A DNA stretch of 64,000 bases from Chrysoporthe austroafricana (taxonomy: Eukaryota > Ascomycota > Sordariomycetes > Diaporthales > Cryphonectriaceae), in contig JYIP02000004.1 of the NCBI GenBank assembly GCA_001051155.2, positions 249,576-313,575 of the forward strand, read 5' to 3'. A program made the position numbers and the translations under genes. The notes under the pieces were generated by a model. The model was not told the origin of the DNA. It made no database searches and worked only from the letters and a program-made list of their open reading frames with translations. The first letter of the stretch is position 1, and every line of letters begins with the position of its first letter. Positions 56,209 through 64,000 of this stretch are shown in pieces.

Positions 56209-57908
56209 TCAGGCACCACCGCTAACTAACGCCTCCCGGTCCGCCCTCTCCTTCTCCCTCTTCGCCCTGCTAATCTTCTTACTCAGCTTAACCGGGTGCG
56301 CGCCTGGGGTCTCGAAGATGGTGTCGATCTCCTCGAGCGACAGCTTACTCGTCTCGGGGAAGACGAAGTACGCCGCGATGAGCTGCAGGGTGTTGTACAC
56401 GATGTATACCACCCAGATTTTATACCCGACCTTCTCGATGCCCACGCTGATTCCGTAACTCTGCACCACGCCTGCTGCGCCCTGCACCATGTTGTAGAAG
56501 CCCATGCCTTTCGCCCGGAGCGGGAGGGAGAGGACCTCCACCGGGTAGAGGTTGTGCATGGTTGCGATGAGGGAGGCGGAGCACATCTGATAGATGAAGA
56601 CCCAGACGACGGTCAGCACGGCGGTAGCGTGGGAGCCATGCAGCGAGTATTGCCAGCTGGTGATAGTCACGAGCGTCTGCGTAATAACGAACGTAGCCAG
56701 CCCGGTTATGATAAGCGTGCGCCGTCGGAAGATGTCGACGAGGAACGACCCGATGAACTCAAATATGAAGTAGGTGCAGGTCGAGCCTAGATTGATGCCG
56801 AGCTGCGGGAGGGACGCGGTGATGCCGATGGTGTCGAGCGCGGGAGATAGGTAGTAAGAGATGATGGCGCCGCCGTTCCACTGCTGAAAGATGGAGTAAA
56901 GCACGAGCACAAGCGTGCGGTAGCGTACGGCTTTCGTAAAGAAGACACGGAAGTCGTAGGACGCCCGTACACCTGCCTGGCTGGACTCGATCGATTCCTC
57001 CATCTGCTGGAGGACGAGCGGCACGATCGGCGCATCAATGTCGTTGTTCGTGGTCATGTACTTGGCGACAACACGGCGGGCCTCTTCGCGGCGACCTTTC
57101 AGAATGAGGTAACGAGGGGACTCTGGGCACCACCAGTAGATGGTGATGCAAGTAAGGAGCGGAAAGAATGCCTCGAAGATTAAGGGTATACGCCACTGGT
57201 AGTTGCTGTTCCACTTGGTAAAGCCCACCATGGCACCACTGATGATTAGCGAGCCAACTTGGAACCAGGTGCCGAAGAATCCAACGAGACGGCCACGGAG
57301 ATGGACCGGGGCTATCTCAGCCATGTACTGCGGAGCCGAGGCCATTGAGCTGCCGAAGCCGAGGAGGAAACGACCGACCATGAGAGCAGGCAGGTTCGGG
57401 GCCAGACCCTGAACAAGAGCGGCAATGATCACGATGAAGTTGCCCAGAAAGTTGATGCCTCTTCGCCCGATGACGTCTCCGAGCGCGAGGAATGGTGCAC
57501 CCAAGAAGTTGCCAATCGTCATGAGACCGTTGATGGTACCAATAATCACGCCAGAATTTGGGAAGCCAAAGTAGTCGTGGAAGGTGGTGTAGGAATTGAT
57601 GCCGGAAATAACGCCCCAGTCAACACCGTATCTAGCGTGACTGTCAGCGTCTGTGAAATGAGCCTCTAGAAGATGGTTGATACATACCCAGCCATATTGA
57701 AGCCCATCACCAGAGTGATCAGGACGATATAGAAGCCCGTCCTTGAGTGTATGTCAAGGCAGTCTTGAGAGATCCGCAACATGTCTTCCTCCGATATGCG
57801 CGTGACAACCACCTCGTCGACCTCGACACCCAGCTTCTCAGCCTCGCGGACATCTTGGTGGTGGATATCGGCTTCGGTCTTGGTTGTCGAGTCGACACGA
57901 GTAGCCAT
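56209..57908 (-). CDS. MFS sugar transporter (lactose/hexose permease type)
   Basis: Exons 57908-57688 and 57631-56209 (56-bp intron), 547 aa, normal for fungal sugar porters. The start MATRVDSTTK is preferred over upstream non-supported extensions. Sugar-porter signatures are present: GDVIGRRGINFLGN after TM2, VGRFLLGFGSSMASAPQYMAE, a PESPRYLILKGRREEARR loop before the central domain, and the TM12-exit PETSKLSLEEIDTIFE. Twelve hydrophobic segments can be traced. The subfamily resembles fungal lactose/oligosaccharide permeases. It is transcribed away from the GH95 fucosidase with about 985 bases between starts, so it may import the fucosylated sugar that enzyme cleaves. Confidence 0.92.
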
Positions 57909-58797
57909 GTTGGGCAGAGTCGTCCTGCTTCCCAAGCAGAGACAAATGCGGACTGTGCTCGCTGGACTCGGCCCAGATGAAGAAGAGGAGGGTGAAGGAA
58001 CTGCAGCTAAGGTGACACTGTGATATCGCCTCACATATTTAGGATGGTACCAGGCTTATCAAACCCAAGCTCCTGGAACCCTTTTTTTCATCCCGGTGAC
58101 CAAAGCACTATGGTCTAGGCTCTCAAAACGGTCCCGCATGCACTCAAGTGGTGGCATGCCTGCCCTCACAGACGGATCGTGTACCCTGCGCCTGCATTCT
58201 GATCCTCAGCACTCGGGCCCATGCCTCAGACCGCCCGGCCAGGTCCGGACCATACGGCGCGCTGCCTCGGATGGGAGATCCGGGGTGAGGGCATCCACAA
58301 CAGCATCCCATGGGGTGAGGGGCTGCCATTGGACAGCTTTCCCCAGGCCGCCTCGTGATCTGTGGGGTATCTGGAGAGGGCATGGTGAGGCCGTCCACAT
58401 GCCGCCCGGGGTGTACCCCACAGACTGCAGAAGCCCCCTTGTGGTTAGATTTTCCATCCACTTGATGACCCCTGTGTCTCACCAGATTGATGTTAGCCTG
58501 TCGATAGACGAGGCAGAAGCCGCGGGGAAGTGCAAGCAGTACCGCTGCTCTTGGTATCCAACGAGCCGACGGGTAGTTTATTTGTTGGGTAGGGAAAACC
58601 GGCCGACTGCTCACGCCATACAAGAGACTGTTTAGAGACTGTGCACATATGCCGACTGACCGAGCCGCAGTGGCGATCACATTCCGTTCGCAGGAGACTT
58701 GTCAAGATCAGACGAAGCTCGTCGGGATTGCGGCGCGAAGTTCCTAGCCCTTCGTTTTTGAAAGGTGACTGGTCCGAGCAGCATGGGTCCAGGTAGC
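57909..58797. promoter_or_regulatory. Divergent promoter shared by transporter and fucosidase genes
   Basis: About 0.9 kb, GC-rich between 58140 and 58440, with several CCGG/CGG-containing stretches that could bind Zn2Cys6 regulators. No single site is convincing. ORFs inside it have no recognisable content. Confidence 0.5.
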
Positions 58798-58893
58798 ATG
58801 GATTCGGATCGTCCATAGGGCTTTGGCACAGCCCAGTCGCCTTACCTGTATTGCAACACTCGCCCAAGCTGGTCTCAAACCCTCCCAAGGCAA
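58798..58893 (+). repeat. Decayed upstream copy of the fucosidase coding start
   Basis: Matches 58895-58990 with an offset of 97-100 bases, for example cgccttacctgtattgcaac here and cggcttacctgtattacaac in the gene. Its ATG at 58798 opens a six-codon frame ended by TAG at 58816. Confidence 0.85.
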
Positions 58894-58894
58894 C

Positions 58895-61252
58895 ATGGAT
58901 TCCGAACCTCCACAGATCTTTGGCACATCCCACTCGGCTTACCTGTATTACAACAAACCGTCCACAGAATGGTCTCAGGCACTCCCTATCGGCAATGGGC
59001 GCCTCGGCGCCATGGTTCATGGCCGAACTGGCACGGAACTCTTTCAGCTAAACGAGGACTCGGTCTGGTACGGCGGACCGCAGGACCGTAAGCCACGGGA
59101 CGCCGCTCAGAACCTGCCACTGCTTCGGCAGCTGATCCGTGAGGGACGGCATGGCGAAGCCGAAGAGCTAGCCCGGACGGCCTTCTTCGCGACGCCAGCG
59201 AGCATGAGACATTATGAGCCTCTGGGGTCTTGTACTATGGAATTCAACCACGAAAACGTGTTGAACTACGCTAGGGATTTGGACCTGTCGCAGTCGGTCT
59301 GCAGGACTAAGTATGCGTTTCACAGTACGAAAGGCACTGGTGGTTCTCTCGAGGAGCCAGTGACGGTCAGACGAGATGTCATTGCAAGCTTCCCGGACCA
59401 AGTACTATTGGTAAGGGTCAAGGCAAGCCATAAAATTCGATTTGTCGTGCGACTCAACCGTGTGAGCGAGATTGAGTGGGAGACAAACGAGTTTGTTGAC
59501 GCCATCAATGCTGCGGAGAATCGTATCGTGTTGCAAGCCACCCCGGGCGGCAGAAATAGCAACAGACTGGCTCTGGTTCTAGCCATCCGGTGCGATGATG
59601 GCCACGAGGGTGGCTCCGTCGAGGCTGTCGGCAACTGCCTGATCGTGAACTCTGCTGCTTGCACAATCGCAATCGGCGCCCAGACAACGTACCGGACAGG
59701 CGCTCCTGTAGAAGCTGCCGTGACAGACGTGGACAAGGCCCTTCAGGAAAGCTGGGAAGATCTCCTGGCCAGGCACGTCGCGGACTACCGATCTCTTTTC
59801 GACCGCGTCAGCTTGCGCATGTGGCCAGAGAACCCGCATGTCCCCACCGACGAACGCATCAAGAACCAGCGCGACCCGGGGCTTGTTGCACTTTATCACA
59901 ATTTCGGTCGATATCTGCTGATCTCTTGCAGCCGGGAATGCCACAAAGCTCTCCCGGCCAACCTTCAAGGGATATGGAACCCCTCGTTCGCCCCGCCCTG
60001 GGGTTCGAAGTACACCATCAACATCAACATCCAGATGAACTACTGGCCCGTGGCCGCGAGCAACCTATTGGAGTGCGCCATGCCGCTAGTGGACCTACTG
60101 GAACGAATGGCCGAGAGGGGTCGCGACACAGCACAGATCATGTATGGTTGCAAGGGGTGGTGTGCTCACCACAATACCGACATATGGGCGGACACAGATC
60201 CCCAGGACCGATGGATGCCGGCGACTCTGTGGCCTCTGGGCGGTGTCTGGGTATGTATTGACATGATGAAGTTGGTGCGAGAGCGGTATGATCGAGCCCT
60301 GCACGAGCGCCTTGCGCCTATTCTCCAGGGCTGTGTGGAGTTCCTGTTGGACTTCATGGTCCCTTCAGAATGCGGCAGGTATCTCATTACGAGCCCGTCG
60401 TTGTCGCCTGAGAACACCTTTGTGTCAAATGGGAAACCCGGCATCCTCTGTGAAGGGTCCACCATGGATACCAGTATCGCAGGTATGGCCTTCGAGTACT
60501 TCTTATGGACGGTTGAGAAGCTGTACGGAGGCGAGCACCCGCTTGCCAAGAAGGTCGAAGCAGTGAGGCTGCCCCCCGTACAGATTAATGAGCGAGGTCT
60601 GATCCAAGAATGGGGCCTGCGAGACTATGAGGAGTATGAGCCAGGTCACAGGCACGTGTCTCACCTCTTCGGTGTATACCCGGGGAACAACATCCGCTCC
60701 TCTGCGGAGCTGGAGGCAGCAAAGAAGGTGCTCGCGAGGAGGGCAGCGCACGGCGGGGGCCATACCGGATGGAGTCGAGCTTGGCTGCTGTGCATGCACG
60801 CCCGGCTGAGGGATGCCGAGGGGTGTGGCAGGCACATGGACCTCCTGCTTAGAGACTCGACCCTCCCGAACATGCTTGATAACCACCCGCCCTTTCAGAT
60901 CGACGGCAACTTTGGAGGCTGCGCCGGAGTCCTCGAATGCCTTGTGCGGCGATGGGAGCCAGGTCTGTGCGAAGCAGGCGTGACACTACTGCCAGCCTGC
61001 CCGAAGGAGTGGTCCCACGGCAGACTGACGGGGCTCCATGTCCGCGACGGCTGGACGGTGTCGTTCGAATGGAGGGATGGCGAGATCGTTGATGCCGTAG
61101 TGGTCACAAACGGGACTCCAAACAGCCACTCCACGTCGATGGCGGTGGAATTTCCCAACGGGAGAGTAGCACGTGTCCGGGGCGCTGGGGAGCACCTCAT
61201 CACACACGCCGATGCCAGCTTCGAGGACGGGGAATGCGGTGATGTCAGGTGA
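58895..61252 (+). CDS. GH95 alpha-L-fucosidase, predicted intracellular
   Basis: Intronless, 785 aa from ATG 58895 (MDSEPPQIFGTSHSAYLYYN). The open frame extends to 58823 but without an ATG. GH95 landmarks run in order: WSQALPIGNGRLGAMVHGRT, LNEDSVWYGGPQDRKPRDA, the catalytic-domain core NLQGIWNPSFAPPWGSKYT and NINIQMNYWPVAASN (the substrate-activating asparagines), the SPSLSPENTF block holding the predicted catalytic Glu, HRHVSHLFGVYPGNN, HTGWSRAWLL and QIDGNFGG. No signal peptide is visible, so it should act in the cytosol on imported fucosyl oligosaccharides by inverting hydrolysis. The divergent sugar transporter next door supports this. Confidence 0.94.
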   Translation: MDSEPPQIFGTSHSAYLYYNKPSTEWSQALPIGNGRLGAMVHGRTGTELFQLNEDSVWYGGPQDRKPRDAAQNLPLLRQLIREGRHGEAEELARTAFFATPASMRHYEPLGSCTMEFNHENVLNYARDLDLSQSVCRTKYAFHSTKGTGGSLEEPVTVRRDVIASFPDQVLLVRVKASHKIRFVVRLNRVSEIEWETNEFVDAINAAENRIVLQATPGGRNSNRLALVLAIRCDDGHEGGSVEAVGNCLIVNSAACTIAIGAQTTYRTGAPVEAAVTDVDKALQESWEDLLARHVADYRSLFDRVSLRMWPENPHVPTDERIKNQRDPGLVALYHNFGRYLLISCSRECHKALPANLQGIWNPSFAPPWGSKYTININIQMNYWPVAASNLLECAMPLVDLLERMAERGRDTAQIMYGCKGWCAHHNTDIWADTDPQDRWMPATLWPLGGVWVCIDMMKLVRERYDRALHERLAPILQGCVEFLLDFMVPSECGRYLITSPSLSPENTFVSNGKPGILCEGSTMDTSIAGMAFEYFLWTVEKLYGGEHPLAKKVEAVRLPPVQINERGLIQEWGLRDYEEYEPGHRHVSHLFGVYPGNNIRSSAELEAAKKVLARRAAHGGGHTGWSRAWLLCMHARLRDAEGCGRHMDLLLRDSTLPNMLDNHPPFQIDGNFGGCAGVLECLVRRWEPGLCEAGVTLLPACPKEWSHGRLTGLHVRDGWTVSFEWRDGEIVDAVVVTNGTPNSHSTSMAVEFPNGRVARVRGAGEHLITHADASFEDGECGDVR

Positions 61253-61257
61253 TCCTG

Positions 61258-61290
61258 TGGACGGTGGACGGTGGACGGTGGACGGTGGAC
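61258..61290 (+). repeat. GGACGGT heptamer minisatellite
   Basis: Four to five perfect 7-base units beginning six bases after the fucosidase stop codon. Confidence 0.9.
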
Positions 61291-62764
61291 ATCGAAGGGC
61301 GGCCCGAGGTCTGGAGAGGCGAGTCCCGCATCGTCAAGAGAGGAAATGACTGCTCGGTCGAGAGAGCGGAGGTGGAGCCGACGATCCATGGTCCAAGCTC
61401 ACGGGGGGCTCATCCACGTAGCTAAGATTGCTGGTGGACGGGACCGGCATCTCGTCACCTCGGCAGCGAGAAGGCGTCTGTGTTCTGATGGGTCTCCCGG
61501 CGCCCAGGCTCGACTGGCCCTGACACGGTCAGTTGACCGCCATGGTGAGGCTCGTGCAGCGGTGGCAGCAGCCAGCTCGTGGTTCTGGAGGCGTCCAGAA
61601 GCCATATTGGGGCCCACGGGTGGCTCAGCTCATGCGCATCTCCGGCCGTCCAAGCATCATTCCTGACGTGTCCACAGGCTGAGCTCGAGCCGCCGAAGGA
61701 AGACGACGCAGCGATGAGGGGCGGAAGCATGATGGTGCATCGACAGCAGGGCCGTCCTGGAGGCATCTTGTAGGTTTATTGCGTCTGATAGCGTTGTCGA
61801 GGAGATGAAGATAGAGTACCACTCAGTATTATCGCAGCGCTGATCGCTATCTGGTGATGACTCAGCAGCCTGGAGGTGGAGCGCGCGCGCATTGTTGCCC
61901 ATGACAGCGGCAGTAGCGGTGCAGATGCTGTGGGGGCAAGAGGGCTAGCCCGACTAGGCTAGCGCTCTTTCTGCCCCCCAAGGAGAGTCAACAGGGAGCA
62001 GCACAGCAGCAGATGAGGGATGACGACCCCGGGAAACAGCGTCCAAGCGCCCCTCTGGTCTCATTTGTTTCCGTGCCTCGCTGCAGACTGCGACAAGCGC
62101 GACCGAGCCTCCCGTATCCAACCTCCAACCATACGCGACAGGGCTCATCGACAGCCTCATGGGCGCGACAGCACGGTAGCCAGGTAGGTTCTCGACAGCC
62201 CACGACGCCCACGCCCGAGCCACGACGAACGCGCAGCGGCGACCGCGGCAGCCAGGTCCCAGACGCAGCCCGGCCCAACCCCTCGGTTTCTGCGGGCGCG
62301 ACACGGGGGCGCGAGGTGCGGCCCCAGCCCAACCTCCTGAAGACTCAACGGCCACTGCGCATGATCCGCAGCGAACCCTCCAGGCGGCCCTCGGTCCTGA
62401 CTGAAACAAGGCCAGCTTCTGACCGACCAACCCATCGCATCGCATCGCATCGCATCGCCGACAACCTCTGACGACCCTGTTTTCCTTTTCGTTTGCTCTC
62501 AGTCTTTCTTTTCCTCTCTGCTGCATGCACCCATTCCGACACTGTTCACGCCCCACGATCCCTGGTATCGCCGTCACACCCCCTTTTCTCCTACTCCTTA
62601 TCGACCCGAACAAGGCGCATCGCGACCAAGCGACCTTCTGCCGACGGTCCCTCCACACCCGCGCGGTATCGTTAACGAAAATCCACATGCGACGCTCTCA
62701 CGAGTGACGGACCTCGTCACCGCCAACGAATTTCCTTGCTTTTCAGACCCACCACGCCGCCGCC
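61291..62764. other. Intergenic region and probable nudE leader
   Basis: GC-rich, with a GCATC pentamer repeat near 62434-62458. From 62470 to 62764 it becomes pyrimidine-rich, as in fungal 5' leaders. A 244-codon ORF on the minus strand (61954-62688) is not supported by motifs. Confidence 0.5.
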
Positions 62765-64000
62765 ATGTCCATCTCGGAACCCCCCTCGTCGCCGCTCGGC
62801 GGAGAGGCGTCCCTCGAGGACCAGGTTGCGTGGTACAAATCGCAGTACGAGCAGCTCGAGACGGAGCTTACTGAGTTCAGGATCTCCAGCCAGGAGCTCG
62901 AGGCGGAGCTGGAGAAGGACCTGGAGGCCTCGGAGCGGAGGGAGAACTCGCTTCGGGAGAAGGCCGAGGGCCTCAACTACGAAGTTGACGAGTGGAAGGT
63001 GCGCGCATGGCCCCTCATGCCCCAGACTTCACTGGTTCCGAGCAAACCCCCCCTGGCTGACTACCTTGTCCCCTGTAGAGGAAATACAAGGAGTCCAAGA
63101 CCGAGGCCAACGCCGCCCAGAACGCCTTGGAGAAGGAGATCACGACCTTGCGGGATACGAACCGCACGCTGCAACACAAGCTGCGCGACATAGAGGTCGT
63201 GAACGACGACTTCGAGCGACAGGCACGGCACACCACTTCCTCACTGGAGGACCTCGAGTCGAAGTATAATGCAGCTATCGAGCGGGCGGTCATGATGGAG
63301 GAGGAGATCAAGATCGGCGAGCAGGAGAGGGAGCAGCTCAGGATAGAGGCGCAGCGACTGCGGGAAGAACTCTCCGACCTGAAGATCGAGGCCGAGATAC
63401 TGCAGGACAAGCTGAAGAAACAGGAGGAGCGCCACCTGTCGACCATCTCCACCGACCCGTCCGTCCCGGGAAGCCCCATCTTCGACAGCAGCGCGATGTC
63501 GGGAACCAGCTCACCACTCATCACCACGCCGCCCGAAGCCTCCTCCGTATCCTCTTCGAAGACACCCGTCAACGAGCCGCCGTCTCCTCCCATGTCCGAT
63601 GCCTCTGCGCCTCCACCACTTCCCAAGACAAGGGTGCCACCGATCAAGACACCCGTGCCTGGGTCGAAGCCTAGGAGGTCCAGGCTACCGTCGATGGACG
63701 CCGGTGTCACGCCGAGGCCGCGGCTGTCGTCTTCTGCGTCATCGCGGCCACCAACCCGGTCTGCCACAAACTCGACGACGTCGTATGCCACCCTGGCGCC
63801 TCGGTCAAGTACCTCGCGGCCACCACCCGCTCGTGGTGGCGCGAGGGGCATACCCCAGTCTGCTTCACTTTCCCACATCCGATCACTTACTGCGCAGATG
63901 CAGCGTCTCGAGGCCCGTGTGCAGTCTGCTCGTTCCAAACTTCCTGCTCCCACCACAACACCGCCCCGTGCTTCGCCCCGACCGGATGCCCTCGAGACAG
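62765..64000 (+). CDS. nudE: NudE/RO11 nuclear distribution protein, 5' part
   Basis: Exon 1 62765-62998; exon 2 starts at 63079 and is open to the window edge, so the 3' end is missing. After a short start ([20 protein letters not shown]) an almost unbroken coiled coil runs from about residue 18 to 195. It contains the highly conserved NudE blocks [77 protein letters not shown] and [16 protein letters not shown] Ser/Pro-rich disordered region follows ([12 protein letters not shown]). NudE binds LIS1/NudF and dynein and is needed for nuclear migration in hyphae. Confidence 0.95.

Noticed and set aside
61954..62688. 244-codon ORF on the minus strand before nudE
   Set aside because: Lies in the nudE promoter/leader, Arg/Ala/Gly-rich, no motif and no intron logic.

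Overview
This window looks like nuclear DNA of a filamentous ascomycete (Pezizomycotina, most likely Sordariomycetes). The evidence is short introns of about 50-170 bp with GTRNGT donors and CTRAC-type branch sites, HET-domain and velvet genes, a SCON2/Met30 sulfur controller, a NudE orthologue and fungal secondary-metabolism genes. All calls come from reading the sequence; no database search was run.

Layout: 1-221 is the tail of a membrane protein. 3.6-7.3 kb holds a secreted thioredoxin-reductase-like flavoprotein and a large unrecognised protein. 7.5-14.5 kb is a decayed secondary-metabolism region: a gag-like ORF, an ACP relic (+), a KS-AT-DH polyketide synthase relic (-) and an SDR relic (+), with an apparently intact small cysteine-rich secreted protein between them. 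15.8-23.7 kb is a GC-rich housekeeping block: enoyl-CoA hydratase, twinfilin, succinate/fumarate carrier, an unknown protein and an SDR sugar reductase. 23.9-25.1 kb is a HET-domain gene. 26.5-27.5 kb encodes a secreted protein made of about 50-residue repeats separated by KR/RR sites, a Kex2-processed repeat protein and the most distinctive item here. It is followed by a tail-anchored protein, an MDR oxidoreductase and an unknown protein (28.6-32.5 kb). 33.4-34.2 kb is a YWTD beta-propeller relic. 36.4-38.7 kb is SCON2/Met30, with a 4.3 kb upstream region of no clear coding content. 43.1 kb encodes a small membrane protein.

43.5-56.2 kb is gene-poor and accessory-like: a multi-exon CorA-like membrane protein, a frameshifted and truncated HET gene, a TRI5-type terpene cyclase with one frameshift, and a compact velvet-domain protein. 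56.2-61.3 kb is a divergent pair of an MFS sugar transporter and a cytosolic GH95 alpha-fucosidase, plausibly one uptake-and-hydrolysis module. The window ends inside nudE.

Recurring themes are housekeeping genes with high GC and canonical introns, and accessory intervals rich in gene fossils. The polyketide and terpene remnants suggest natural-product capacity in decay, while the repeat peptide gene and the Cys-rich secreted gene look intact.
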